This document shows positions 36,097-45,386 of a stretch of DNA of 64,000 nucleotides, piece after piece. How positions within the stretch are numbered: position 1 is the stretch's first letter; each line of letters starts with the position of its first letter. The notes below the pieces were generated by a model that searched no databases, was not told where the DNA came from, and saw only the letters and a program-made list of their open reading frames with translations. Source of the DNA: Devosia sp. Root635. Lineage in GTDB: Bacteria; Pseudomonadota; Alphaproteobacteria; Rhizobiales; Devosiaceae. The position numbers were made by a program, and so were the translations under genes. The stretch spans positions 1 through 64,000 of the forward strand of contig NZ_LMGZ01000005.1 in the NCBI RefSeq assembly GCF_001427605.1, in the 5' to 3' direction.

Positions 36097-39000
36097 TCAA
36101 TAATGCTCCGGCCGTACCGTCACCACGATGCGCCGGTTGAGCCGTTTCCCCTGGGCCGTATCATTGTCCGCGATGGGCGCGGCTTCGCCATAGCCGACCG
36201 CATAGAGCCGCGCCGGCGTGACGCCGCGCGACACCAGTGCATTGACCACGGCCTCGGCGCGCGCCACCGACAACGCCAGGTTGAGGGTTTCGTCGCCGTC
36301 GGCATCGGTGTGACCCTCGATATGCACGACCGCATCAGGGCAGGCTTTCAGATCCAGCACCAGCTCATCCAGCGCCGCATCGGACTCGGCGGCAATCAGC
36401 GCCGCGCCCGACTGGAACAGGATGGAATTGCGCGCCGAGAACTCGGCGATCGGCGCGGCACAGGCCGATATATCAACAAGAACCGGCGCGACCGGTGCCG
36501 GCGGCGGAGCCGGCTCGGGTGGCGGCGGCAGATCGATCGCCGTCGTCCAGTCCGCCTCGCCCGGATCGGCCGCGATCGCGGCGAGCACCGCGTCGCGGGC
36601 AGCGGCATCGGCCGCGACACCCCGCAGGGACCAGACGCCTCTGGAGAAATCGAGCTGGCCCTCGGTGAGGTATAGCAAGGCGCGCAACCCCGTTTCGGCG
36701 CTGGGAAGGAAGGTTTCCGGCGCCCCATCGGCAACCGAAAGCGCTGCCACATCGCCGCCGCTGACGGCAGCGAAATAGCGCAGGGCCGGATCGGACGGTA
36801 CCTGACCGCTCAGGACCGCCGTGTCCGCCGCACGGCTTACCGAGAAGGCATAGTCCGGGTTCACCGCGACAGGCGCAGGCTCGGGCTCGAGAGCCGGTTC
36901 CGGCTCAACCACCGGCTCGGGCTCGGCCGGCGTCTCCGCCACCGGCGCGACGGCCGGTTCGGGCGGACCGGCGAGGGTCAAGATCCAGCCTGCGGCCGGC
37001 GTGTTCGCGGCGGCAATAGCGGCGTCGACCGCGGCGGCGGCATCGGCGCTGGCCAGCGTGCCGCTGACCGCCCAGGCGGTGCCGTCGAAGCTGGCGCTAC
37101 CCTCGGAAAGTGCCGCCATTGCGCCCAGGGCGGCCAGCACGTCATTGGCAAATCCCGGCGGCGCTGTGGGGTCGATGGTCGTTTCGTCGCTGACATTGCC
37201 CCCTGCCCGCACCACCAGAAAGCGTTGCAGCGACTGGACCGGCACGAGGCCGCTGAATGTCACCGCGCCGTCGGCCGCCTTGGTCGCCGACCATATATAG
37301 GGCGTGGTCGCCACCGGTTCGGGCGGCGGCGCCGCGATGTCAACAGACCAGCCGCTGCTGTCGGTCGCGGCGGCCAGCGCCGTCAGCACGGCATCGCGCT
37401 GCGCTTCGGACGGCGCGCGGCCGCTCAGCGACCAGTTCGCGCCGTCGAAAGCAATCTCACCCTCATCGAGCGCCAGCACGGCGTCGAGCCCGGCCGTGGC
37501 TGCGGCCACGAAGCCATCCGGCGCGCCCAGGCCCAGTTCGGTGGCATCGACGACGGATTCCCCTGCGTGAACAGCGAGATAGCTCTTGAAGCTCTGGTTG
37601 GGCGCATGCCCCATCAGGCTGACCCCATCGGCAGTGCGCGTGGCCGACCAGGTATACGGTGCGATCTGCGGAATGACCGGCGGCGGCAGGGCGACCGCCA
37701 TGGACCAACCGGCGGCAGCCAATTGCCGCGAGACGAAATCCGCCTCGATGGCGCCCTTGTCGATCGCCGAATTGGCCGTGCCGGCCACCGTCCAGCTCAG
37801 GCCATCATAGGTCACGCTGCCATCGCGCAGCCATTGCAACAATTCCAAGGCAGTTTCCGCCGAGGCGATGAAACCGTCTGGGTCGCCTGACGCATATGTC
37901 ATTGTGTTCGTTGCTCTATTTCCGACCTTGGTGACCAATGACATCGCATCGGCGGCATCGGGAACGAGGCCCGCAAGGGCTACGGCGCCGGTCGCGTCCT
38001 TGGTCACGGACCAGGACCAGGCTGCGGCGCGCGGCGCCAGAATTTCGGCGCGCGCCAGCACCAGGCCCTGCGGGGCGCCTGCCGCCACCATGGCCAGCAG
38101 CGCATCATAATCGCCGCCGGAGCGGGCGGTGCCGGTAATGGTCAGCACGTTGTCGCGCAGGGCGATGCGGCCTTCACTCATCAGTTCGAGCGCATCGAGG
38201 CCGAAGTCGGCGCCCGACCGGTAGCGCTCGGGCGTGCCGCGCCCCAGCTTGAGATAGCTGGTATCGGCGCCGTCGCGCTGGCCAAAGGCCTCGCGCGTGG
38301 CTTCGTCGGGCACATAGCCGTCGAACACCACGACGCCGCCGGGCTGGCGCGTCGCGCTCATCCAGTAGTCGTCGATCCGCGGTGGTTCGAGCACCACGAT
38401 GGTTCCGGACGGCTCGAGCGTGTCGACGATGCCCTGCGCGATATCGAGCGTCGCGGGCGCTCCGGCAAGCGTGCTCTGACCATCGGTAATGCTGGCCGTG
38501 CCATATTCGAGGCGCGCCAACTGCTCGATCAGATTCTGGGAAAGATCAGCAAAACCAGTGGGTTCACCCGATCCCAGCGTCAGGCCGGTCGCCACCTGCG
38601 CACCGGAAACATCGGCCGTGCGGTAGCGCTCGGCCAGGGAATCTTCGGGCACGAAGCCGGAAATATCGATGCGCTTGCCGTCGAAGCTGGCATTCCACTG
38701 ATAGGGCGATACCAAAGCCGGGACGATGTTGACGTCGCCCAAGGTGACGCCGGCCGGAGCCCCTGCCCGCATGACGATCAGCAGGTCACGAAAAGCCCGC
38801 TCGGACTTGGCCCGGCCATCGAGGCTGACTGTCAGGTCGGAAAGCACGGCTTCGCCCTGGTCGAAATACTGCAGCTGATCGATGGCGAATTCCGCCCCGG
38901 ACACCCAGATGCGGCGATCGGGCATGCCGGAACGCAGGTCCAGGCCGGCCTGCTCCAGCCCCGCCAGCCTCAGCAGGCGCTGCCGTGTCGTATCATCCGG

Positions 39001-39354
39001 CACGGCGCCCGCAAGGTCGAGAACGCCCTGGTCGACACTTGCTACCAGCGCATAGGGTCGCGCCATCGGCGCCAGCGTCACCTCTGATGTGACCGAACGG
39101 ACGCCTGCAAGCGCGGAAAGTCGTGCGATTGCAGAGTTAAGCCGCGCCTGGTCGGTGGTGGTGCCCGTCAACTTCAGGTCGCGGGCGTCGAGCGACAGTT
39201 CGGCCCAATCGTAGCCGCCAGCGGCCATGGCAGCGGCGCTGCGTGTCGCCAGGTCATCGGCAATATCCGCCGCCGTCATCGCCAGGCACAAAGTCGTGCC
39301 GCCCAGGACAGTGGCGAGTCCCGGCACGACCCACTTGAGGAGGTCCCTGATCAT
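36097..39354 (-). CDS. Large OmpA-family protein with multiple BON-like repeats
   Basis: This 1085-residue envelope protein has an N-terminal membrane anchor (DLLKWVVPGLATVLGGTTLCLAM) and about seven BON-like repeats. Each has an aromatic W-[SN]-[AV]-[ST] strand and a G-x-V-P-D turn, e.g. PYQWNASFDGKRIDISGFVP and PYIWSATKAADGAVTFSGLV. A PE-rich linker follows (about residues 810-840), then a C-terminal OmpA domain with the peptidoglycan-binding Asp/Arg pair in GHTDADGDETLNLALSVARAEAV. It likely tethers the inner membrane to the wall. ATG at 39354 has GGGA upstream; the 37-residue peptide and the HhH protein follow. Confidence 0.85.
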   Translation of the reverse strand: MIRDLLKWVVPGLATVLGGTTLCLAMTAADIADDLATRSAAAMAAGGYDWAELSLDARDLKLTGTTTDQARLNSAIARLSALAGVRSVTSEVTLAPMARPYALVASVDQGVLDLAGAVPDDTTRQRLLRLAGLEQAGLDLRSGMPDRRIWVSGAEFAIDQLQYFDQGEAVLSDLTVSLDGRAKSERAFRDLLIVMRAGAPAGVTLGDVNIVPALVSPYQWNASFDGKRIDISGFVPEDSLAERYRTADVSGAQVATGLTLGSGEPTGFADLSQNLIEQLARLEYGTASITDGQSTLAGAPATLDIAQGIVDTLEPSGTIVVLEPPRIDDYWMSATRQPGGVVVFDGYVPDEATREAFGQRDGADTSYLKLGRGTPERYRSGADFGLDALELMSEGRIALRDNVLTITGTARSGGDYDALLAMVAAGAPQGLVLARAEILAPRAAAWSWSVTKDATGAVALAGLVPDAADAMSLVTKVGNRATNTMTYASGDPDGFIASAETALELLQWLRDGSVTYDGLSWTVAGTANSAIDKGAIEADFVSRQLAAAGWSMAVALPPPVIPQIAPYTWSATRTADGVSLMGHAPNQSFKSYLAVHAGESVVDATELGLGAPDGFVAAATAGLDAVLALDEGEIAFDGANWSLSGRAPSEAQRDAVLTALAAATDSSGWSVDIAAPPPEPVATTPYIWSATKAADGAVTFSGLVPVQSLQRFLVVRAGGNVSDETTIDPTAPPGFANDVLAALGAMAALSEGSASFDGTAWAVSGTLASADAAAAVDAAIAAANTPAAGWILTLAGPPEPAVAPVAETPAEPEPVVEPEPALEPEPAPVAVNPDYAFSVSRAADTAVLSGQVPSDPALRYFAAVSGGDVAALSVADGAPETFLPSAETGLRALLYLTEGQLDFSRGVWSLRGVAADAAARDAVLAAIAADPGEADWTTAIDLPPPPEPAPPPAPVAPVLVDISACAAPIAEFSARNSILFQSGAALIAAESDAALDELVLDLKACPDAVVHIEGHTDADGDETLNLALSVARAEAVVNALVSRGVTPARLYAVGYGEAAPIADNDTAQGKRLNRRIVVTVRPEHY

Positions 39355-39539
39355 TCCCGTTCCAGTGAAAGTCCGCAATTGCGCGCAAGGCTAGTGGATT
39401 CGGTGATTAGCGAATAGCCAATAGCGCACAACATACGGGGAATACGGGCGTTTTGCAGGGCAGGTGCAGGCCTCGGCGGGTCAAGCCCAAGTGATGATCG
39501 CGGGTGTGCGGCGAGAGAGCTTCTGCCTCCCAAAAGCAG

Positions 39540-39565
39540 AAAGGCCCGGCGTGAGCCGGGCCTTT
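39540..39565 (-). terminator. Rho-independent terminator of the porin gene
   Basis: A perfect 11-bp stem AAAGGCCCGGC/GCCGGGCCTTT with a 4-base loop is followed on the minus strand by CTGCTTTT. It lies 24 bases past the porin stop. Confidence 0.9.
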
Positions 39566-39589
39566 CCGTAAGCCAGAGTAATCCGAGGA

Positions 39590-40933
39590 TTACTGGAAGG
39601 CCTTGGCAGCCTTGAAGGTGACCTTGTAGGCGCCGTTCTGCTGAACGGTTGCGCCAACCGACGACGAGAAGCCGCCGCCCGGGGTCCAGGCCAGTTCGGC
39701 CTTGCCGTAGAAGTCCGACGAGAAGGCCGGAGCGGCCGGAGCCGGGGTCAGGCCATAGACGCCGATTTCACCGGTCAGCTTGACGGTTTCGGTCAGCGAA
39801 GCGATCAACTGGGCAGCGATCTGGTAGCCATCGGCAACGCCGGGGGTACCGTCGTTGAAGTAGCGACCGCCGAGATTGATTTCGATGCCATCAGCAACGG
39901 TGGCACCAACCGATGCGCCGAAGCCGTAGTCGGTGTCGAGAGCAGCGCCACCAGCGGCAACGCCACCGGAAGCTTCACCCGACAGGGCGACCTTGAACAT
40001 GTCGAACTTGGCTTCGCCGGTAACCAGGGCGTTCCAGTAGGACGAGTTGCCGCCCGGAGCGTATGCACCGCCGGCACCCAGAGCAGCGCGGAGCTTGAAC
40101 TGGTCGAACGTGCCGGTGAAGCCGGCGTGGATCGCATAGTTGTCATCGGTGGTCTGAACGCCATCGAGCAGGCCGCCAACGGCGCCGCTGATGTGAGCAG
40201 TGATGCCCGAACCCGAATAGTCGAGAACGCCGACCAGGGTACCGGCGGTGGAGCCGGTCAGGTCGAGGGCCTCGAGACCGATCTTGGCGATCAGGCCTTC
40301 GCCAACGTTGCTCCAGAGCTGGATGACATGGCCACCAGTCTTCGGGGCACCCTTGGAGACGCCAGCGTCAACAGCCGACGAGATGAACAGGCCGGTGAAG
40401 TTGAACGGCTCGTCGTCGCCGTCGTTGAAGATCGAACCCTTCTTACCAGCGGCGAGAACGGTGCTGTCACCAACCGACACCCAGGCTTCCTGGAAGCGGA
40501 GGCCATGCGCATCGCCGTCGACGCCAACGATGGCGTTTTCGACCTTGGTGTAATCGCGCTGACGCAGAACGATCGTGGTGCTGGCAGGACCGAAGTCGCT
40601 GCTGGCGGTGCCGACGAACTTCAGCCAGGTCTCGACCTTGGAAGCCCAATCGTTGTCGGAAGCAGGGGCCAAGGCGCTCGGGACGTCGATGTTACGGACG
40701 CCGAACTGGGTGGAAGCGATCGCCTGCTTGCCGTCGTAGTTGCCCCAGTTGAATTCATACGTCACCTTGCCCGAGATCTGCAGGCAGTTGGTGTCGGACG
40801 AAATGGTCAGGCCCGACAGGCCCAGCTCGTCGCAAACGTCGAGCGAGGTGAGGACGCCCAGATCGGCAGCGAAGCCAGCGGTCGAGAGACCGGCAGCGGC
40901 GACAGAACCGAGGATAAGGCTCTTGAGTTTCAT
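39590..40933 (-). CDS. Outer-membrane porin
   Basis: This 447-residue beta-barrel porin has a Sec signal (MKLKSLILGSVAAAGLSTAGFA) and a long series of amphipathic strands. It resembles the porin family of Rhizobiales, which forms diffusion channels for small solutes. It has one conserved cysteine pair near the N-terminus (DVCDELGL, TNCLQI). ATG at 40933 has an excellent GGAGGT site. It is a single-gene unit with a strong terminator and a structured leader (see 40991-41030). Confidence 0.88.
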   Translation of the reverse strand: MKLKSLILGSVAAAGLSTAGFAADLGVLTSLDVCDELGLSGLTISSDTNCLQISGKVTYEFNWGNYDGKQAIASTQFGVRNIDVPSALAPASDNDWASKVETWLKFVGTASSDFGPASTTIVLRQRDYTKVENAIVGVDGDAHGLRFQEAWVSVGDSTVLAAGKKGSIFNDGDDEPFNFTGLFISSAVDAGVSKGAPKTGGHVIQLWSNVGEGLIAKIGLEALDLTGSTAGTLVGVLDYSGSGITAHISGAVGGLLDGVQTTDDNYAIHAGFTGTFDQFKLRAALGAGGAYAPGGNSSYWNALVTGEAKFDMFKVALSGEASGGVAAGGAALDTDYGFGASVGATVADGIEINLGGRYFNDGTPGVADGYQIAAQLIASLTETVKLTGEIGVYGLTPAPAAPAFSSDFYGKAELAWTPGGGFSSSVGATVQQNGAYKVTFKAAKAFQ

Positions 40934-40990
40934 TAGTTGACCTCCAAAGTCAGTCATTCTTTGTGCCGGTTGCCCGGCGGTTTGTCGTAA

Positions 40991-41030
40991 CGCGACCACA
41001 CTATTCGTGGTGCAGTGTGTTGCCGTCGCG
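40991..41030 (-). promoter_or_regulatory. Hairpin in the porin leader region
   Basis: The outer arms CGCGAC (40991-40996) and GTCGCG (41025-41030) enclose inner arms CACACT (40997+) and AGTGTG (41014+), separated by about 11 bases. The structure lies 57 bases upstream of the porin ATG and would be in the mRNA leader if transcription starts above it. The rest of the 448-base gap to 41381 holds only the palindrome TTAACCCGGTTAA (41184-41196), a possible operator. Confidence 0.4.
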
Positions 41031-41381
41031 CTGCGACCGACAAACGATCCCATGCATGGATTCGCAAGACCCACTCTACGCATGACGGAAAATGACGCAA
41101 TCGCGCAAAAGCCGTTTTGCCGGCCACGCAACATGGTTGGGAACCGGATGTTGCAGATTCAGCACACAGCTGGAAACGACCTGTTAACCCGGTTAAACGA
41201 ACCGTTAAAATTGCCTTGTTTCGAGGGGCTTATAGACCGCAGCGCCGCTTTTGTCGGCTCGGCACGCGTCCATCCGGTGCGATCGGGCCTGCCATGGACG
41301 TAGCGGCGATGCGGCGAGATAGTGCCGGAAATCCGGAATCAAGTGGGCGGACGAATCCACGCCGCCACAATTGGAGCGAAC

Positions 41382-42125
41382 ATGCAGAGGCAGAACAAGG
41401 TTGCGGTTATCACCGGAGGAAGCTCCGGCATCGGCCGGGCGGCGGCTCTCGGTTTCGCCGCCGCGGGATACGATGTGGCCATATGCGGGCGACGGGCTGA
41501 GGCGCTGCGCACGGTCGCGGCCGAGACCGGGGGACACTGGGGCGAATGCGACGTGACCGACCCAGCGGCGGTCGCGCATTTTTTCACCGGGGTCAGGGAG
41601 GCCTATGGCCGGATCGACGTGGTTTTCAACAATGCCGGACGCTCGGCGCCGGCCACTTCGTTCGGCGATATCGACATCGTCACCTGGCGGGAGATGGTCG
41701 ACACCAATCTCAATGGCGCCTTCTACGTGGCGCGCGAAGCCTTCCGCGCCATGCGCGATCAGCATCCACAGGGTGGCCGCATCATCAACAATGGCTCGAT
41801 TTCGGCCTCGGTGCCCAGGCCGGGCGCAGCGCCCTACACGGCGACCAAGCACGCGATCAGCGGGCTGACCCGCTCGATCTCGCTGGACGGGCGGGCTTTC
41901 AGCATTGCCTGTGGGCAGATCGATATCGGCAATACGGCTACCGACATGACCAGCCGCATGAGCAGCGGCGCGCTGCAGGCCAATGGCACGATGATGCCGG
42001 AGCCGACCTTCGACGTGAAGCATGTGGTCGATGCCCTGCTCTATATGGCCGGGCTGCCGCTATCGGCCAATGTGCAGTTCATGACGGTAATGGCGACAAC
42101 CATGCCCTATATCGGGCGGGGGTGA
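41382..42125 (+). CDS. Short-chain dehydrogenase/reductase
   Basis: This 247-residue SDR oxidoreductase has the NAD(P)-binding motif [15 protein letters not shown], the NNAG motif, Ser in NGSISAS, and the catalytic YTATKH. These complete the classic SDR tetrad. The substrate is not evident. ATG at 41382 has TTGGAG upstream. It is convergent with nagA and has no obvious functional tie to either neighbour. Confidence 0.88.
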   Translation: MQRQNKVAVITGGSSGIGRAAALGFAAAGYDVAICGRRAEALRTVAAETGGHWGECDVTDPAAVAHFFTGVREAYGRIDVVFNNAGRSAPATSFGDIDIVTWREMVDTNLNGAFYVAREAFRAMRDQHPQGGRIINNGSISASVPRPGAAPYTATKHAISGLTRSISLDGRAFSIACGQIDIGNTATDMTSRMSSGALQANGTMMPEPTFDVKHVVDALLYMAGLPLSANVQFMTVMATTMPYIGRG

Positions 42126-42145
42126 GGGCGCGGCGCCGCCGTAGT

Positions 42146-43306
42146 TCATGCGCTCCACACCTCATTGCCCCCGATCCACGTCGCCCGCACTGCCCGTTCA
42201 TCCGACAGATGCACGAAGCTCGCCACGGCGCCGGGTCGCAGATGGCCGAACTCGCCCGCTATGCCCATGGCCTCCGCCGGATAGAGCGAGGCCATGCGCA
42301 CCGCTTCCTCGAAGGGCAGGCCGATCCGGCTGTGCATGAATTCCACCGCGTCGATCATGTCGAGATCGGCGCCGGCCAGTGTCCCGTCGGCAAGGCGCAG
42401 GGCGCCGTCGGCGCGGGTAATGGTGCGGCCGTTGAGGGTGAGCGTTCTGATATCGGTGCCGGTCTGCGACATGGCATCGGTGACGAGAAAGATGCGGCCC
42501 GCGCCGGATTTGGCGCGCAGGGCGATCCGGATAGCAGCGGGATGGACGTGGATGCCATCGGCGATGAGCCCGGCATGGACGCCATCGGCGGTGAGCACGG
42601 CGCCGACCACGCCGGGCTCACGGTTGCCGAGCTGGCTCATGGCATTAAACAGATGCGTCGCCATGCTGGCGCCGGCAGCGATGGCGGCGCCGGCCGTGAC
42701 CGCATCGGCGTCGGAATGGCCGAGGCTGACTATGATGCCAGCTGTGGCGAGGGCTGCGACCTGATCGGGAGTGACGGTTTCGGCCGCGACGGTGCAGAGC
42801 AGATTGGGCAGGTCGGCCCGCGCCGCGATGAGGCGAGCCAGGTCGTCCCCATCCATCGGACGGATCAGCGCAGGATCATGTGTGCCCTTGCGGGCCAACG
42901 ACAGATGCGGCCCCTCGAGGTGGAGGCCGATAAAGCCGGGCACGCTTTGCCTGGCTGCAGCCTTGCCGGCGGCGATGGCCGCGACATTGACGGCTACCGT
43001 ATCGGTAATCAGCGTCGGCAATAGCGCCGTGGTGCCGAATTGCGCATGGGCCGCGCAGATAGTGCGGATGGCATCCACACTCGGATCGTTGTTGAACAGC
43101 ACGCCCCCGCCGCCATTGACCTGCAGGTCGATGAAACCGGGCACCAGCAGGCCGCCATCGAGGTTCACCCGCTCGGCATTGGCCGGAACCGCGCTCACCG
43201 CGACAATCCCCGAGACATGGCCGAACTCCACCAGCAGCGCGGCATCGTCATGCCAGCGATGGCCGTCGAAAATGCGGGCGCCCGCGATGGCGCTGAGGTC
43301 GCTCAT
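42146..43306 (-). CDS. nagA: N-acetylglucosamine-6-phosphate deacetylase
   Basis: NagA removes the acetyl group from GlcNAc-6-P, feeding glucosamine-6-P into glycolysis or cell-wall reuse. The 386-residue amidohydrolase shows GFIDLQVNGGGGVLFN, HLEGPHLS with metal ligands, ATHLFNAMSQL, and VTDAMSQTGT with the catalytic Asp. Its start overlaps the SIS-domain gene by 4 bases (ATGA), so the two are translationally coupled behind the GntR gene. Confidence 0.94.
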   Translation of the reverse strand: MSDLSAIAGARIFDGHRWHDDAALLVEFGHVSGIVAVSAVPANAERVNLDGGLLVPGFIDLQVNGGGGVLFNNDPSVDAIRTICAAHAQFGTTALLPTLITDTVAVNVAAIAAGKAAARQSVPGFIGLHLEGPHLSLARKGTHDPALIRPMDGDDLARLIAARADLPNLLCTVAAETVTPDQVAALATAGIIVSLGHSDADAVTAGAAIAAGASMATHLFNAMSQLGNREPGVVGAVLTADGVHAGLIADGIHVHPAAIRIALRAKSGAGRIFLVTDAMSQTGTDIRTLTLNGRTITRADGALRLADGTLAGADLDMIDAVEFMHSRIGLPFEEAVRMASLYPAEAMGIAGEFGHLRPGAVASFVHLSDERAVRATWIGGNEVWSA

Positions 43307-44337
43307 ACCGTTTCCGTGACCTTCTTGAGTGCGGGCGGCACGTCGGGGTTGAGCCCGCGATGGCGCGATAGCGCTTCGACGAAGCCATAGAAGGAGACGA
43401 TGAGCGCCAGCGGATCGGTGATCGGGTGGCCGGTGGCCGCAAAGGGCAAGGCTTTGGCCGCGCCCGGCCGGTCGCTGGTGAGGAAGGCCAATGCCCCCTG
43501 CCCGGCCAGTTTGTGCGCCATGTCGGCCACCGAGCCCTCGGCCGCATCGCGCGCCGCCAGGCCCAGCACGGGATAGCCCTCAGTCACGATGGCGACCGGG
43601 CCGTGCATCACTTCGGCGGCGCTATAGGATTCGGCCTGGATATTGCAGGTTTCCTTGAATTTCAGCGCGGCCTCGTTGGCGATTGCGAAGCCGGGCCCGC
43701 GGCCAAGCACATAAAGCGCATTGTGGCCGTCAAGCGCGCCGATCATCTCGGACCAGTCGCAGGCGACAGCCTTGGCGAGGGATTCGGGCAACGCATTCAC
43801 CGCGGCATTGAGCGCATCATCGCCGCTCCAGCGGGCGATCAGCGACAGGCCGGCCACCACCGAGGTCACGAAGGTCTTGGTGGCGGCGACGGACTTTTCC
43901 GGCCCGGCATGGAGATCGATGGTGAAGTCGGACGCCTCGGCCAAAGGCGAGCCTGCCGTGTTGGTGATGGCGATGGTGGCAGCGCCGGAACGCCGGGCCG
44001 ACTGGGTCATGCCGACAATATCGGGCGACTTGCCCGACTGTGAAATAGCGATGGTTGCGGCGCGATCGAGCTTCAGATCCTTGCCATAGATGGAAGCGAC
44101 CGAGGGGCCGATGGAGGCCACCGGCAGGCCCAGCGTCAGCTCGATGGCATATTTGAGATAGGAACAGGCGTGATCGGACGAACCGCGGGCGACCGTAGCG
44201 ACCAGCACAGGATTACGCTCGCGCAGGGCAGCCGCCGCTGCATCGAGCACCGACCCGCTTTGTTCGAGAAAACCGGCGACGACGCCGGGAATGGCCTCGA
44301 CTTCATTTCGCATATGGGTCTGGTTCGTCAAAGTCAC
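43303..44337 (-). CDS. SIS-domain glucosamine-6-phosphate deaminase (NagB-II type)
   Basis: This 344-residue protein has two SIS sugar-isomerase domains. Relevant motifs are ATVARGSSDHACSYLKYAIE, SQSGKSPDIVGMTQSARRSG, and GPEKSVAATKTFVTSV. It lacks the N-terminal glutaminase domain of GlmS, so by family and context it is likely a NagB-II deaminase making fructose-6-P and ammonia from GlcN-6-P. The start is a GTG overlapping the GntR stop; an ATG eight codons on is possible. An AgaS-type isomerase is the alternative. Confidence 0.85.
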   Translation of the reverse strand: MTLTNQTHMRNEVEAIPGVVAGFLEQSGSVLDAAAAALRERNPVLVATVARGSSDHACSYLKYAIELTLGLPVASIGPSVASIYGKDLKLDRAATIAISQSGKSPDIVGMTQSARRSGAATIAITNTAGSPLAEASDFTIDLHAGPEKSVAATKTFVTSVVAGLSLIARWSGDDALNAAVNALPESLAKAVACDWSEMIGALDGHNALYVLGRGPGFAIANEAALKFKETCNIQAESYSAAEVMHGPVAIVTEGYPVLGLAARDAAEGSVADMAHKLAGQGALAFLTSDRPGAAKALPFAATGHPITDPLALIVSFYGFVEALSRHRGLNPDVPPALKKVTETV

Positions 44338-45122
44338 GTCTTGCTGCCTCCTTGTGCTGGAGAATCGCCGATCCGCAATTCGGCGACGAAGTCATAGGTA
44401 TCGCCCCGATAGATGGAGCGGGTGAATTCGATGACCCGCCCGGAGGCGAGATAGGAGGTACGCTCGATATTGAGCCCCGCCGAGCCGGCCGGCACCTGCA
44501 GGAGATGGGCATCCTCGTCGTCCAGGTTGGCGGCGCGGATGCGCTGGATAGCGCGGATGGGCCGATTTCCGGACTTGTCGAGATGCTTGTAGAGGCTGTC
44601 GCCGATGCCGGCCGGATCGGGCAGCACGCGCGAGGACAGACTCGCCCGCTCGATAGCAAGCGGCGTATCGCCGGTGAGGCGCAGGCGCGAAATGCGCGCC
44701 ACCTGCTCGCCCGAGGAGAGGCCAAGGATGATGGTTTCTTCCGGCGAGGGCAGGTAAAGCCCGCGATCGAGCCATTCGGCCCGCACCGCCATGCCGCGCC
44801 GCGCCATGTCCTCGGTAAACGAGGTCAGTTGCGACAGTGACTGCTCCACGCGCTGGGTCTGCGGCGCGACGAAGGTGCCCGAGCCGTGGCGCTGCACCAG
44901 CACGCCGTCCTTGACCAGTTGCAGCACGGCCTTGCGCACGGTCACGCGCGACACGTCGACCTTGGTGGCGAGATCACGTTCCGAGGGCAGTGCGTCGCCG
45001 GGGTTGATGGCTCCGCTATGGATGGCATCCTCGATCCAGCGTTTGAGCTGGAGATAGAGCGGGCCGCCCGATTGCAGCACGACAGGGCCGTCGGCAAAGA
45101 AACTGTTCGACACGTCGGTCAC
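44334..45122 (-). CDS. GntR/HutC-family regulator of amino-sugar use
   Basis: This 262-residue regulator has an N-terminal GntR winged helix (DALPSERDLATKVDVSRVTVRKAVLQL) and a C-terminal UTRA effector domain. UTRA proteins often sense a phosphorylated sugar, and here the likely ligand is GlcNAc-6-P, GlcN-6-P or MurNAc-6-P. It starts at GTG 45122 with GGGGGGAAGA upstream and is translated in one operon with the SIS gene and nagA. Paired 20-bp sites in the divergent region are probable operators. Confidence 0.9.
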   Translation of the reverse strand: MTDVSNSFFADGPVVLQSGGPLYLQLKRWIEDAIHSGAINPGDALPSERDLATKVDVSRVTVRKAVLQLVKDGVLVQRHGSGTFVAPQTQRVEQSLSQLTSFTEDMARRGMAVRAEWLDRGLYLPSPEETIILGLSSGEQVARISRLRLTGDTPLAIERASLSSRVLPDPAGIGDSLYKHLDKSGNRPIRAIQRIRAANLDDEDAHLLQVPAGSAGLNIERTSYLASGRVIEFTRSIYRGDTYDFVAELRIGDSPAQGGSKT

Positions 45123-45210
45123 TCTTCCCCCCTCGCCTTGTGGCGCCCGTCATCGCGTTGCATATCACTAAAAATCCGTCGTTTGACCAGCCGCACGTCC
45201 TCCCAACGGG

Positions 45211-45230
45211 ATAATACCAATAAAATACCA
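45211..45230 (-). promoter_or_regulatory. Candidate GntR operator 1
   Basis: On the minus strand this reads TGGTATTTTATTGGTATTAT, a direct repeat of TGGTATT with 11-base periodicity. It matches operator 2 at 45347-45366 in 18 of 20 bases, in inverted orientation. It is 89 bases upstream of the GntR gene. Confidence 0.6.
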
Positions 45231-45346
45231 TTTACCAAGCCCCAAATCACGTTTCTGCACAATCGGGGCATGACTCTGGCGCAATTGGGGTCTTGACGGG
45301 CCTGCATATCCTCTGGGCGCCCATTTTATGGGCTCGACTGGACAAG

Positions 45347-45366
45347 TGGTATTTTTTTGGCATTAT
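45347..45366 (+). promoter_or_regulatory. Candidate GntR operator 2
   Basis: On the plus strand this reads TGGTATTTTTTTGGCATTAT, 18 of 20 bases identical to operator 1. It ends 21 bases before the murQ ATG, where a bound repressor would block transcription or translation. A separate palindrome GCCCAT-TTT-ATGGGC lies just upstream (45319-45333). Confidence 0.6.
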
Positions 45367-45386
45367 TGTTGCGACTGGAGACCGGC

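Noticed and set aside
41184..41213. CtrA-like TTAA repeats
   Set aside because: The spacings between TTAA blocks are 5 and 8 bases, not the 7 required for a CtrA box.
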